Shown one piece after another: positions 35,052 through 44,216 of a DNA stretch of 64,000 nucleotides. This DNA comes from Paenibacillus agilis (lineage in GTDB: Bacteria > Bacillota > Bacilli > Paenibacillales > Paenibacillaceae). The notes below the pieces were generated by a model. It was not told the DNA's origin and searched no databases. It saw only the letters and a list, made by a program, of their open reading frames with translations. Both the position numbers and the translations under genes were made by a program. The stretch covers positions 62,001 through 126,000 of the forward strand of contig NZ_VNJK01000002.1 of assembly GCF_007786455.1 (NCBI RefSeq). The letters are read 5' to 3'. The stretch's first letter is position 1. Each line of letters opens with the position of its first letter.

Positions 35052-35969
35052 TCAGGCACGTGCCCATGTGTAACTACAAATAATTGCTGAAATTTCATAG
35101 TCACGGAGGGCGCCCGTCAATGCTCCTGCACATGCCCGAACAGTACTGCCCGTCGTATACACGTCATCTACGAGTAGGATATACATTGGGGATTTGTTAG
35201 ACGTATTTGTATTTGCGCAAAGCGTTTGCAGAGTCTGAGTGTGGCAGCGGTAAGCGCCAGCTAGCGCAAGTTCTCTACCACTTCGCCCCAGATGGCTCTG
35301 CCTTCCTTGATCAGTCATGCGCGTGAGCAAAGGCATGACCGGACAGTCCCACGCTGTTGCTAGCAGCGTGGCAAGGCGCTCAGCTGGATTAAATCCGCGT
35401 TCTACCAATCTCTCTGCCGTGGATGGAACAAAGGTGACCACGTCCGGGTATGGGACAGACGGAAGTCGATACAACCAGCGCCGCAGACGCTCGTAAAAAG
35501 GCAACGGTGATATGGAGATCTGCTGATGAAAGTTCGAAATCGTCGCAGCAAGCAGCTCGTAACGGTGCAGCATCATGCCCGCCATGATAGCAGCATAGCC
35601 TGCATCGCCTTGAAATTTAAAGCGATGAAGCCATGCTTTCATCGCCTCGCTGTAGGCAACGGCACTGCGATTTGCAGCAAGTCCATACGCAAGGAGTGGA
35701 TGTCGCTCGCAATCCGTACAGCGAACTGCTCTCCCACAATGCGGGCAGCCAATTTGTTCAATATAGGATATGGATAATTGACATGATACGCAAAGCTGCC
35801 TACTCCAAGATGCAACAGAATATGTTGAGGCTCTGTGCGATCGACTTCTACTTCCTAACTTCTTCTCGGTATAGAGAGCCGATACATACGGAATCTTCCC
35901 CTCACAACCTATACACATACTAAAACGGGACATACTTACACCTTCATACCAGCCTTTTGGAGTATTCAT
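35052..35969 (-). CDS. comFC: ComF family protein (phosphoribosyltransferase fold)
   Basis: Competence-associated protein with a cysteine-rich N-terminal half (CIGC, CVSC, CPHCGRAVRCTDC) and a C-terminal PRTase domain. The PRPP-binding motif is ILLVDDVYTTGSTVRAC. In Bacillus comFC works with comFA in DNA uptake or recombination, with its exact reaction unclear. About 305 aa, longer than usual because of an N-terminal segment rich in Arg and Ser. The start is uncertain: the ATG at 35969 has GGAG seven bases upstream, while the ATG at 35933 (AAGGTG upstream) and one at 35990 are possible. It is separated from comFA by 178 bp and there is no comFB between. Confidence 0.85.
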   Translation of the reverse strand: MNTPKGWYEGVSMSRFSMCIGCEGKIPYVSALYTEKKLGSRSRSHRASTYSVASWSRQLCVSCQLSISYIEQIGCPHCGRAVRCTDCERHPLLAYGLAANRSAVAYSEAMKAWLHRFKFQGDAGYAAIMAGMMLHRYELLAATISNFHQQISISPLPFYERLRRWLYRLPSVPYPDVVTFVPSTAERLVERGFNPAERLATLLATAWDCPVMPLLTRMTDQGRQSHLGRSGRELALAGAYRCHTQTLQTLCANTNTSNKSPMYILLVDDVYTTGSTVRACAGALTGALRDYEISAIICSYTWARA

Positions 35970-36167
35970 GTGCCATCTCCACTCCTTCATTTAATGACCA
36001 TATCAAGCATATAAAGTCTGTTTCATTTCATACTTCACTTACGAATCAATCAAACATATAAATTTCTATATTTCCAACTTCACACAAGAGACTAGGTTCT
36101 ACTGGAATTCAAATATGCAACATATAGAACATTATCATCATTCCAAGATGACAGGACACGTGGCCTT

Positions 36168-38213
36168 TTATTCAACATTTTGCAGGGCGCCCTCAGTTCT
36201 TAGATAACCTCCGCGTTTCGCAAGCCTATTCATTCGTTTAATCTGCACCACTGCCTCTTGCTGTGGTTTGGTCCATTGTGGAGCTGCAAAATAAACGAGA
36301 CCGTGTGGGTCATCCTTAGCTCGTCCAGCACGACCCGCCATCTGTACGAGTGAGGATGCATCAAACAATTTGTCATCTGCATCCAAAATGATGACATCGC
36401 TCTTAGGAACCGTAACGCCACGCTCCAGAATAGTCGTCGTGACCAGCAAATTAATTTCTCTGCTGCGAAACTTTTGAACTTTCTCAGTCCGCCTAGCATC
36501 AGCAGCGGACGTTCCTTCTACGATATACGCGGGCAACGCTGTACGCAGCAGCCGTACGATGCCCTCGATATGGCGAATTCGCGCTGCGAATATAAACAGC
36601 TGCGCTCCCCGCTCCAGCGACTGATGGATCACTTTCATCAGTCGCCCATGCAGCCGCCCCCCTGCAATCTGGCGGGCAACGGCTGGCATCGTGAGCCGCA
36701 TGGGAACAGGCAGCGGCTCACGATGATAACGCACAGGCACAATCGCCTGTGCGAGTCGGCCCCGCCGCACAGCGCGCTGCATCGCCTTCGGCGGTGTAGC
36801 CGACAAATACACAAACGCCCCGCCAGGCGCGCACGCCTGCCTAGCGGCTCGTTCAAGCATCGGGTTGTTGTGGAACGGAAACGCATCCAGTTCGTCCACA
36901 ACAACCAAATCAAACGCTTCGCGAAACCGCATCAACTGATGCGTTGTCGCAAGCGTCACCTCGCCTGGGTCCCACCTCTCTTCGCTGCCGCCGTAGAGCG
37001 TTACGACCCGCACATCCGCAAATGCTTTCGCTATGCGTGGCTTCAGCTCCAGCACAACATCTCGCCGCGGCGTTGCAATGCAGACGCGCCCGCCACGATA
37101 AAGCGCATGCGCAACAAGCGGATACATCATTTCCGTCTTGCCCGCTCCCGTTACTGCCCAAAGAAGAAACTCTCCTTTCGCTTCTTTCCCAAGTTGCCAG
37201 TGCTTCTCCAAATATCGAAGCGCCAACTGGCTCGCATCACGCTGAGCAGGTGCCAAACCAAAGCGTTCAAGTAACGCTGCTATATGCGACTCCTCTGCAT
37301 GACTACTAACAGCTGCATCTGCTGCCTGAATAAGTAAACGTGCACCCTTTCTTGTTCCAATGATAAGTAGTCCACATGTTTGACTTCGTCCCAATTGCAG
37401 GCAACCAAGACAGGTATAGCAACATTCTGACCCACATCGTTCACAGTGTGTAACCCTCAACTGCTCACCAATACTGCCGCAGCGCCGGCAACTTTCTTCC
37501 CTTCGAATTGGCCCTTGCCTCTCCTTCACAAAACTCGAAAAAATAGTAGCAAGCATATTTCTCACCCATCTGCTCAGCCCTCCCCTAGGTTCGAACGCAT
37601 CGCTCCAAGCCACTCCATTTGTGAGTTCAATGTGCCCCTCCAATACACCCTGCTGTAACAAACTCAACAATTGCTCGTCGCTCAGCACAAATTGATTGTG
37701 CTCAACTACACTTCTCACCTCACTTTCAAGCAATGCTTTTCCCGTTAACAAGGACATCAAGCTACGATATATAAACTGACCTTCCGATATTTCGCTAGCA
37801 GCCAGTGCGGAAGTATCCGTCCCCCCATTTATCTCAAACTCTAGGTTCCTATTACGCTGCAGCAGTGAAGCTACTTCTAACAGTTCATCATTGGGAAGCA
37901 CCCTGACTTTCAGCCATGCATGACCGTTCAACCGTTTTAGTCGATCACTGAATGTGTGTAATAATGTCTTTCCATAAATGGTCCATTCCCCTTCATCCCA
38001 TCGGTCCATCGCTGACTCCACAGAAAATCTCTCCACAGTTTGCAGCGCTACATCAATGGGTACTCTCAAATACCACAGTACTACTTTGAATCTGTCCGAT
38101 CGTTCTGTTCCCTCACGCTGTCTAGCTCCCCAATGACACACATCAATCCGCCAGTCTAATGAAAATCTAAGCTCCCACCTATCTGCTAGCTTAATCGCAT
38201 ACAGCCATAACAT
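36168..38213 (-). CDS. comFA: ComFA-like DNA helicase with long N-terminal extension
   Basis: An ATP-driven motor for DNA import in competence. The helicase core (about residue 330 on) has Walker A VTGAGKTEM, the DEAD-box variant VVDELDAFP, motif III YLSATPP and motif VI QMAGRAGRAKDDPHG. Before it is a zinc-binding part with CRRCG, HCERCGSECCYTCLGC (about 240-285). The first 240 residues are extra relative to Bacillus ComFA (about 460 aa) and have no recognised domain. The ATG at 38213 with GGAGG eight bases upstream is chosen over a TTG at 38276. It gives 681 aa. The gene has unusually GC-rich segments. Competence is not proven by this pair alone. Confidence 0.88.
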   Translation of the reverse strand: MLWLYAIKLADRWELRFSLDWRIDVCHWGARQREGTERSDRFKVVLWYLRVPIDVALQTVERFSVESAMDRWDEGEWTIYGKTLLHTFSDRLKRLNGHAWLKVRVLPNDELLEVASLLQRNRNLEFEINGGTDTSALAASEISEGQFIYRSLMSLLTGKALLESEVRSVVEHNQFVLSDEQLLSLLQQGVLEGHIELTNGVAWSDAFEPRGGLSRWVRNMLATIFSSFVKERQGPIRREESCRRCGSIGEQLRVTHCERCGSECCYTCLGCLQLGRSQTCGLLIIGTRKGARLLIQAADAAVSSHAEESHIAALLERFGLAPAQRDASQLALRYLEKHWQLGKEAKGEFLLWAVTGAGKTEMMYPLVAHALYRGGRVCIATPRRDVVLELKPRIAKAFADVRVVTLYGGSEERWDPGEVTLATTHQLMRFREAFDLVVVDELDAFPFHNNPMLERAARQACAPGGAFVYLSATPPKAMQRAVRRGRLAQAIVPVRYHREPLPVPMRLTMPAVARQIAGGRLHGRLMKVIHQSLERGAQLFIFAARIRHIEGIVRLLRTALPAYIVEGTSAADARRTEKVQKFRSREINLLVTTTILERGVTVPKSDVIILDADDKLFDASSLVQMAGRAGRAKDDPHGLVYFAAPQWTKPQQEAVVQIKRMNRLAKRGGYLRTEGALQNVE

Positions 38214-38276
38214 ATGTCTCACCTCCACCTCTGGAAAATCATCAGGACAAATGAAAATCAATCTACCTGTCGACAA

Positions 38277-38582
38277 CTAACAACATAGAATACGACAAAA
38301 AAGCACACTCGCTCTGATTATCATCAGGACGATGTGTGCTTCACATCATTCAAACTATTCACGATATCCTTACTGAGGATACTTTTGCATCAGATTAGAT
38401 TCCAACTACCATCCGCTGTATTCACAGTTACAGAACTCGGTATGTTTTACGATATGCTCCTAAGCTTGAAAGCATCCATTCTGCTCACATTCAATCGACT
38501 CTATGAGCAGATGCATGCTTTCATTACGACTTGAATCCGCTCTCATCGACGCCTGCGGCGTACCCAACGCCGCCAGTGCCGC
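38277..38582. other. Gap between comFA and the small membrane protein gene
   Basis: 306 bp. It contains the terminator at 38297-38341 and, from about 38543 to 38582, a GC-rich tail that reads as an Arg/Trp-rich continuation of the upstream gene in a shifted frame (see findings). The rest is featureless. Confidence 0.5.
38297..38341 (-). terminator. Rho-independent terminator upstream of comFA
   Basis: AAGCACAC (38301-38308) pairs with GTGTGCTT (38334-38341), with an inner CTGA/TCAG stem. On the minus strand six T follow. It ends the transcript that includes the small membrane protein and perhaps degSU. Confidence 0.75.
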
Positions 38583-39026
38583 CTACACCGTGCCGCCAGC
38601 CAAAAAGGGAAGCTTCCGCCAATTGTCTTGACGATGTAAATAAAGAATAATTTGCATTTCTTCAGCTTCCTTTGCTTGCTGTAACTGCGCGACACGCACT
38701 TCACGTGCCTTCACTGTTGATTCGGTCACGACATGACAAACGACTCCATACCGCTCCATCATGCGATTCACAATAGGAAGAGTCTCATCCGTAGATCCGC
38801 CATCCAATACGGTTATCTCCAAACGCTTGCCTTTGAACCAAGCATACCACCAATAAGCACGTATAATCCATTCCAAATGACGCTCATCATTTTGCGCTAC
38901 AATGACAACATGTATCCAAGGTTGCGGACGATTTCCCCGCAGCTTCTTCGTAAGCCGGTGCGCTAGATGAACAGCCACTGCCGCCAATCCGTAGCACAAT
39001 ACGATCCAACCCAACATCGTGATCAT
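38583..39026 (-). CDS. Small membrane protein with GT-A-like fold, probably frameshifted at the C-terminus
   Basis: 147 aa. One N-terminal membrane helix (MLGWIVLCYGLAAVAVHLAH) is followed by a segment like the N-terminal half of a family 2 glycosyltransferase: HVVIVAQNDERHLEWIIRAY and ITVLDGGSTDET. The catalytic DxD half is missing, so it is probably not an active transferase on its own. The frame ends FLAGGTV just after a run of five T on the coding strand (38602-38606). Removing one T gives PFWLAARCRRHWRRWV plus a run of Arg, ending at 38543. The start ATG 39026 has GGAGG eight bases away. It lies between degU and comFA, where Bacillus has degV. Confidence 0.6.
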   Translation of the reverse strand: MITMLGWIVLCYGLAAVAVHLAHRLTKKLRGNRPQPWIHVVIVAQNDERHLEWIIRAYWWYAWFKGKRLEITVLDGGSTDETLPIVNRMMERYGVVCHVVTESTVKAREVRVAQLQQAKEAEEMQIILYLHRQDNWRKLPFLAGGTV

Positions 39027-39304
39027 GCGGCCCACCTCCTTACTACCAAGTGTATGCCGCGATATGCGCTACGGTGACGGACAAGCGTCGTCATTTTTCA
39101 CTTTTTTTCTAGAAGTTGTACACAGTAGTCAGAACTAATATCATTCGTTTCCTAAGTCCACGAATTCTAGGTGTGAAATAAATGCATGGTACAATGAGAT
39201 CTCACTTTTGAATTCATTCAATTATAATGGCGTGTTCTTGCCTCTTATCATCGTTCATACTTCACACATATGTATCGACGATTAAACCACTAAACCTGCT
39301 TAAC

Positions 39305-40027
39305 TTACAACGTCACCCAACCATTTTTAATCGAGTTAATAACAGCTTGTGTCCGATCATCAACTTCCATCTTCTGCAGGATGCTGCTTACATGGTTTTT
39401 GACCGTTTTCTCACTAATAAACAAATATTCACCGATCATTTTATTGCTCTTGCCTTCCGCCATTAGACGAAGCACTTCAGCTTCCCGACGTGTAAGCGGA
39501 TTACCCTCAATATGATTAAGTCGTACACCAGATTCTCTTACAACATCCTCATCCATAATGCCGCGTTCATCCAGTAATGTCATACGGCGCAACTGTTGTA
39601 TCAATTTACCTGTCACTTTTGGGTGAATAAAAGCATGACCTGCTACAACGGAGCGAATAGCATTAATGAGTGAATCGGCTTCCATATCTTTAAGCAGGTA
39701 ACCGGTAGCACCTTTGCGGAGCGTTTCGAAGACATAACTTTCATCATCGTGGATCGACAATATAATGACCTTAACATTAGGGAATATATCTTTCATTCGT
39801 TCCGTTGCAATTACTCCATTTTCAACAGGCATGTTGATATCCATTAATACTACGTCCGGCACCTCGTGGTTGCAGAACTCTAATACCTGTATCCCATCAC
39901 CACACTCCCCAATTACTTCCAAATCATCTTCCATATTGAGAATGCGTTTCAATCCTTCACGGAAAAGCTGATGATCGTCAGCAAGGAGTACTTTGATTGT
40001 ACTTCTACCCGTCTTACGACTCTCCAT
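39305..40027 (-). CDS. degU: Two-component response regulator DegU
   Basis: A NarL/LuxR-family transcription factor. The receiver domain (1-130) has the acidic pair DD at residues 17-18 and the phosphorylated Asp63 in VLMDINMP. The HTH domain at the C-terminus is [20 protein letters not shown] with [19 protein letters not shown]. It is 240 aa, close to Bacillus DegU (229). DegU controls exoenzymes, motility, competence and biofilm, matching the surrounding genes. It follows degS by four bases. The call over other NarL members rests on the degS neighbour and the com/flg context. Confidence 0.95.
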   Translation of the reverse strand: MESRKTGRSTIKVLLADDHQLFREGLKRILNMEDDLEVIGECGDGIQVLEFCNHEVPDVVLMDINMPVENGVIATERMKDIFPNVKVIILSIHDDESYVFETLRKGATGYLLKDMEADSLINAIRSVVAGHAFIHPKVTGKLIQQLRRMTLLDERGIMDEDVVRESGVRLNHIEGNPLTRREAEVLRLMAEGKSNKMIGEYLFISEKTVKNHVSSILQKMEVDDRTQAVINSIKNGWVTL

Positions 40028-40031
40028 ACAC

Positions 40032-41192
40032 TTACTCCTCTCTCTTTTCTACATTTATTGGTATGAAAAATGATAGTTGAGTTCCCTGATCTCTACTCGA
40101 TCGAATCTGCATACGGCCTTCCAGCAACTTTACGCGCTCTTTCATACCAATGATGCCAAAATGGCCTTGTTCTTTAGAAATAGACTCCAATGATTCAACA
40201 TTGAACCCTTGGCCGTTATCTTCAACAACAAGTTGAACCTCATTCTCCTCGTAGGTCAATTTACACGACACATAAGAGGGATCGGCATGCTTAGCAGCAT
40301 TCGTAAACATTTCTTGTACCAATCGGAAAATGGCGGCTTCCATAGCCGACTTTAGGCGACGTTCTTGCCCTTTCACTTCCAGCATAGTCTTAACTTTCAT
40401 CTTCTCTTCAAAATCATGCACAAATTTGCGCAACGTTGGGACTAACCCCAGATCGTCCAACGTCATAGGTCTTAAATTGAAAATAACTTTTCGGATTTCT
40501 TCAAGACCGCCACGCAACTGTGACTTCAAATCTACTATTTCGTCCTGAACCACTTCAAATTCCTGCTTCGACAGCATTCTTTCTACAATTTCCGTCCTAA
40601 GAACTACGTTGGCCAGAGACTGAGCAGGACCGTCGTGTATATCACGAGCGATACGTTTACGCTCTTCTTCCTGGGCCAATATAATCTGAAGTCCTAAAAG
40701 CTGACGATTTTTGGCTGATTCCAAAATTCTTGTCACCTGCGTCAAATCACCCGACAAGTAATCAAGAACTACACTCATTTGAGAGCCAATCGTTTCTGCC
40801 TTCTCTATGGACGCATCGACATTGCGCATTCGTTTAGACAGATCATCACGACGCGTCTTCAAATAGTTCTCTTTCTCACGAAAAATCATGAGCTCAACCT
40901 GATATTGAGTAGCCTTTTCGTAAGCGTTCTTGCTGTCTTCCTCGCTGAATTTGGAGAAATCACGACTAACTTCAGTTAAACGCGAACGAGCCAGACGAAA
41001 TTTTCGTTCCAGCTCGTCTACCTTATCACAAATGCGGGCGGTTTCTTCCATAAGCTCCGTCATTTGATATTGAAGATTAGCAGCTTCATCACGAGCCGCC
41101 TTTAGAATTTCGTAGATTTGATATTGACTATCCTGCATGACTTTCGTGGCATTTTTTATGACACGATCGATTTGGTCGACTTGATGGTCCAC
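40032..41192 (-). CDS. degS: Two-component sensor histidine kinase DegS
   Basis: A soluble kinase/phosphatase that phosphorylates DegU. It has 386 aa. A long coiled-coil sensor domain fills the first 160 residues and there is no membrane helix. The HisKA_3 motif is RIARDIHDGPAQSL, with phosphorylated His186, and a C-terminal HATPase follows (VQEMFTNAAKHADPS and VEDNGQGFNVE, FGIIGMKERVKLLEGR). The length matches Bacillus DegS (385). It is directly followed by degU. Confidence 0.95.
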   Translation of the reverse strand: MDHQVDQIDRVIKNATKVMQDSQYQIYEILKAARDEAANLQYQMTELMEETARICDKVDELERKFRLARSRLTEVSRDFSKFSEEDSKNAYEKATQYQVELMIFREKENYLKTRRDDLSKRMRNVDASIEKAETIGSQMSVVLDYLSGDLTQVTRILESAKNRQLLGLQIILAQEEERKRIARDIHDGPAQSLANVVLRTEIVERMLSKQEFEVVQDEIVDLKSQLRGGLEEIRKVIFNLRPMTLDDLGLVPTLRKFVHDFEEKMKVKTMLEVKGQERRLKSAMEAAIFRLVQEMFTNAAKHADPSYVSCKLTYEENEVQLVVEDNGQGFNVESLESISKEQGHFGIIGMKERVKLLEGRMQIRSSRDQGTQLSFFIPINVEKREE

Positions 41193-41254
41193 GCGTTCTC
41201 CGTCTCCTTGCCTTGAAAAGGGTAGTTGGATCTATCGACCTTTATCATACCATA

Positions 41255-43984
41255 TCAGCGGATAGTAATGGACTTCGACTTTGGTTCCCAATTTACGGAT
41301 AGGCCTAATTGTTCGGAAACAAGTCTCAACGGGACTAAAGTCCTGCCACTTCGGATGATTGGAGACACTTCCGCCAGCTTACGTTGTCCATTGCTGAAGT
41401 AAGACTTGTTATTAACCGTTAATTCCAAATAATCATCTCCGCGAAGAACCGTCACTTTCTTTGCTCCGTTATTCCAAGTAGCCTGACCACCGAATTCGTC
41501 CAATATTACTTTGACCGGTACATAAGTTGTACCATTCAACACAAGTGGAGACACATCAATGGTCTTCTTCTTGCCGTTCACTGTAATCTGTTTGCTGCCT
41601 ACTGTAAGCTTCATATCTGCCTTTGGCATCGAGATTGTACCTGCTGGCAACATCGCTTTCACATTATCAAAAGCAATTTCTCCCACGGATGCTCGTTGCT
41701 CCTGACCATCTTCAAGATTAACGACATACAGACGTTTCAACGTATAAGGGCCACCACCCTTAATTTCAGACAAGTCAACCTTAATGTTCTTCCATCCATT
41801 CCAGTTCAACGTCTTAGCTACATCGATCATATGTGCTTCGCCACCGCCATCAATGACTTCAGCTCTCAGCCAATTGCTGCTGTTATCACTGTATACGTCG
41901 AGTGTAAATGAAGCTGGTGCTCCTCGTAGTGGAATTCCCTTGCTGCCATTTACAAAGGAATAGGCAAATTTATTGCCGGAACCATTCGTCATATCATAAC
42001 TAAGTTTCAATACTTTGTCCGAAGCACTGCGCCCATCATAACTACCAACGACCGATGTTTGTCCTGTCGTTGTCGCCTTTGGAAGCCCTGCAAAGCTTGG
42101 AGACAAAGTGGAACTATTGAAGTTCTCAATAAGTGTTTCCGTGCTCTCAGATAGTGGGATCATCGTTTTTATGCCATCATAGCTTGCGAATGCATACCCG
42201 ATCTTTGCATTTTTATCTACAGCAGTTACATTCAGCACTCCATTTTTCACATTGCCTTGGAACCCTTTGAATTCCCACTTAATAGATTCTGCAGGTACAT
42301 TTACGGTACTACCATCTTTCAGCTTCGCTCGTACAGGTACAGAGATGGAGCTTCCTACTTGCAGCGGTGCCGTAGAACCAGCAATATACAGTGCCTCTAG
42401 ATCAGCTGCCCCGATAACATCAACAGACAGTGTTTCCTTGGAATTGCCTGATTGTGCGATAACTTGTCCTTTGCCTGACTTCTTCGCTTCAAAGGATTCC
42501 CCATTCCATGCAAGCACGCTATTTCCTGATTTCCACGCAGCATTGAGGTTCGTTGCTTCAACCGGATTGTAATATTGATCATATGCTTTCACCGTATAGT
42601 TTGCTTGCTGACCGATAAACAATTTCTTCGAACCTGACAATACCATACCTTTTACTTCACCTTGTGGAGCTGTTGTATACACGCCAATACCGTTAACCAC
42701 ATTTCGCTGTGTTTGGCCATATTCCGTATTATGCGTCAACGTAGTGCCCTGTTCAGCTAATGGACGATGTACCATCGTTGTTGATCCGCCACCATCCAAG
42801 TTAACTGCCTTCCAGCTTCCTAAGCTTACTAGGACATCTTGAAGCTCTTTAAGCGTCAGTCCTTTACTGGAATCACTTTTCTCTGCAGTTACGATATAAA
42901 CAAATCTTCCATCCTTGGAGTAGCCAATAGCTGTTCTCGCACGGGATGAAGTACCACTTATATTAGCAATTTCACGAGTGTATCCAGATGCTGCTCCGTT
43001 TTCCACCAATAGCGTGTGACCGCCTACCATCATGTCGAACTGACTTGGATCAATCTGCTGCCCCGTTGTCTTAGAAACCAAATGATAGTCTGCTTTAACT
43101 GCAGAACCAACCTGCATATGCTCACGCATATATTCTGCTGCTTTACCGTGTCCACGAATAATATATCCGTCTTCTGGTACGACGATAGGCAGACCACCTT
43201 TATCACCAAACTCCACTACGACTCCATCGCGAACAAGCGCTTCTGTTGCGGTTGTGGAGCTGTTTTTAGGACGTTCTTGATTTTTCCAAGCGCTTGTGTA
43301 AATGTACATTTTGTTTACGTGGCTGTACGAGTTATCTGGTTCCATCATATATGTTGTTTTATTTATACCTGCAAGAGGGAACGTTGCACCGCTATTACTT
43401 GTAACGTTACCATCGAACGTATAGTGATCAATACTCGGTTTACGATCTTTGGACAAGCCAAAAGCATACATACCTATAAGCTCAGATGGACTGGAAATCA
43501 TCTCACCTTCAGAGATTTGAGCGCCCATTGGTGCTCCTTCTCTTTTCATATCGTAATAGTCGCCGTTAACAGCAGCAACCGCTCCATTTTCCTTTGCCAT
43601 TCCCGAAACATTTTGATGTGTATTCAATTTATTGTCTTTACCAGTCATTACATCAAGCTTCACATATGGATTGCTCAAATCAGCACGCAATACGTGAACA
43701 TTTGTTTTGGACTTGTATTTGTATTGCTGACGCAGCACACCTGAAGTTACAATCTCTTCAGACATTTTAGTCATGGATGAATTTGCTCGGAATTGTTGAG
43801 ATTGATTCTGATCTTCTGTTTGACTATCTGCATACGCAGTCAACCCTGCTACTCCATTCATCGTCACTAGCATGGCAGTACTAATAAGAAATACCATCCA
43901 TTTTGAACGACGAGTTGTGCGTACTTGCGTTGTTGCTTCTGTCACTTTCGATTCACTCCCCAAAGTAGTCGCGGCTTCTCTCAT
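41255..43984 (-). CDS. Phosphodiester glycosidase-domain protein with copper-amine-oxidase-like C-terminus
   Basis: A secreted or membrane-tethered protein of 909 aa. A hydrophobic signal/anchor helix is at about 30-50 (WMVFLISTAMLVTMNGVAG). The phosphodiester glycosidase (NAGPA-type) domain (about 100-430) contains AVNGDYYDMKREGAPMG and VNLDGGGSTTMV. An Ig-like/carbohydrate-binding-type region follows. The C-terminus (about 800-909) has two copies of the Cu_amine_oxidN1-type stalk motif (GTTYVPVKVILDEFGG, GRTLVPLRLVSEQLGL). Such domains often sit in cell-surface proteins of Paenibacillus. The enzyme class suggests cleavage of sugar-1-phosphodiester links in wall polymers, an inference. The long leader before the helix makes the start at 43984 uncertain. 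Confidence 0.75.
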   Translation of the reverse strand: MREAATTLGSESKVTEATTQVRTTRRSKWMVFLISTAMLVTMNGVAGLTAYADSQTEDQNQSQQFRANSSMTKMSEEIVTSGVLRQQYKYKSKTNVHVLRADLSNPYVKLDVMTGKDNKLNTHQNVSGMAKENGAVAAVNGDYYDMKREGAPMGAQISEGEMISSPSELIGMYAFGLSKDRKPSIDHYTFDGNVTSNSGATFPLAGINKTTYMMEPDNSYSHVNKMYIYTSAWKNQERPKNSSTTATEALVRDGVVVEFGDKGGLPIVVPEDGYIIRGHGKAAEYMREHMQVGSAVKADYHLVSKTTGQQIDPSQFDMMVGGHTLLVENGAASGYTREIANISGTSSRARTAIGYSKDGRFVYIVTAEKSDSSKGLTLKELQDVLVSLGSWKAVNLDGGGSTTMVHRPLAEQGTTLTHNTEYGQTQRNVVNGIGVYTTAPQGEVKGMVLSGSKKLFIGQQANYTVKAYDQYYNPVEATNLNAAWKSGNSVLAWNGESFEAKKSGKGQVIAQSGNSKETLSVDVIGAADLEALYIAGSTAPLQVGSSISVPVRAKLKDGSTVNVPAESIKWEFKGFQGNVKNGVLNVTAVDKNAKIGYAFASYDGIKTMIPLSESTETLIENFNSSTLSPSFAGLPKATTTGQTSVVGSYDGRSASDKVLKLSYDMTNGSGNKFAYSFVNGSKGIPLRGAPASFTLDVYSDNSSNWLRAEVIDGGGEAHMIDVAKTLNWNGWKNIKVDLSEIKGGGPYTLKRLYVVNLEDGQEQRASVGEIAFDNVKAMLPAGTISMPKADMKLTVGSKQITVNGKKKTIDVSPLVLNGTTYVPVKVILDEFGGQATWNNGAKKVTVLRGDDYLELTVNNKSYFSNGQRKLAEVSPIIRSGRTLVPLRLVSEQLGLSVNWEPKSKSITIR

Positions 43985-44166
43985 CCCAAATTACGCTTAA
44001 GCCACTCATTTCTATTGCATGTTAATCCGCTTTCTCCTGCCAAGAGTACATAGTTATATGTATACTCTACTATATTCATAGTTATAGACTCCTAATTTCC
44101 ATAAAAAGTTTCGTCTATTTCACTGTATTTACTAACCATATCACTATGAATCTAGCAAATCTGCAC

Positions 44167-44210
44167 AAAAAAGCTAGCAGAATGAAAAATGCTTCAAACT
44201 GCTAGCTTTT
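44167..44210 (-). terminator. Terminator after the 1453-aa SLH protein gene
   Basis: AAAAGCTAGCAG (44169-44180) pairs with CTGCTAGCTTTT (44199-44210). On the minus strand six T (44167-44172) follow. It lies seven bases after the stop. Confidence 0.9.
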
Positions 44211-44216
44211 ATTTGG

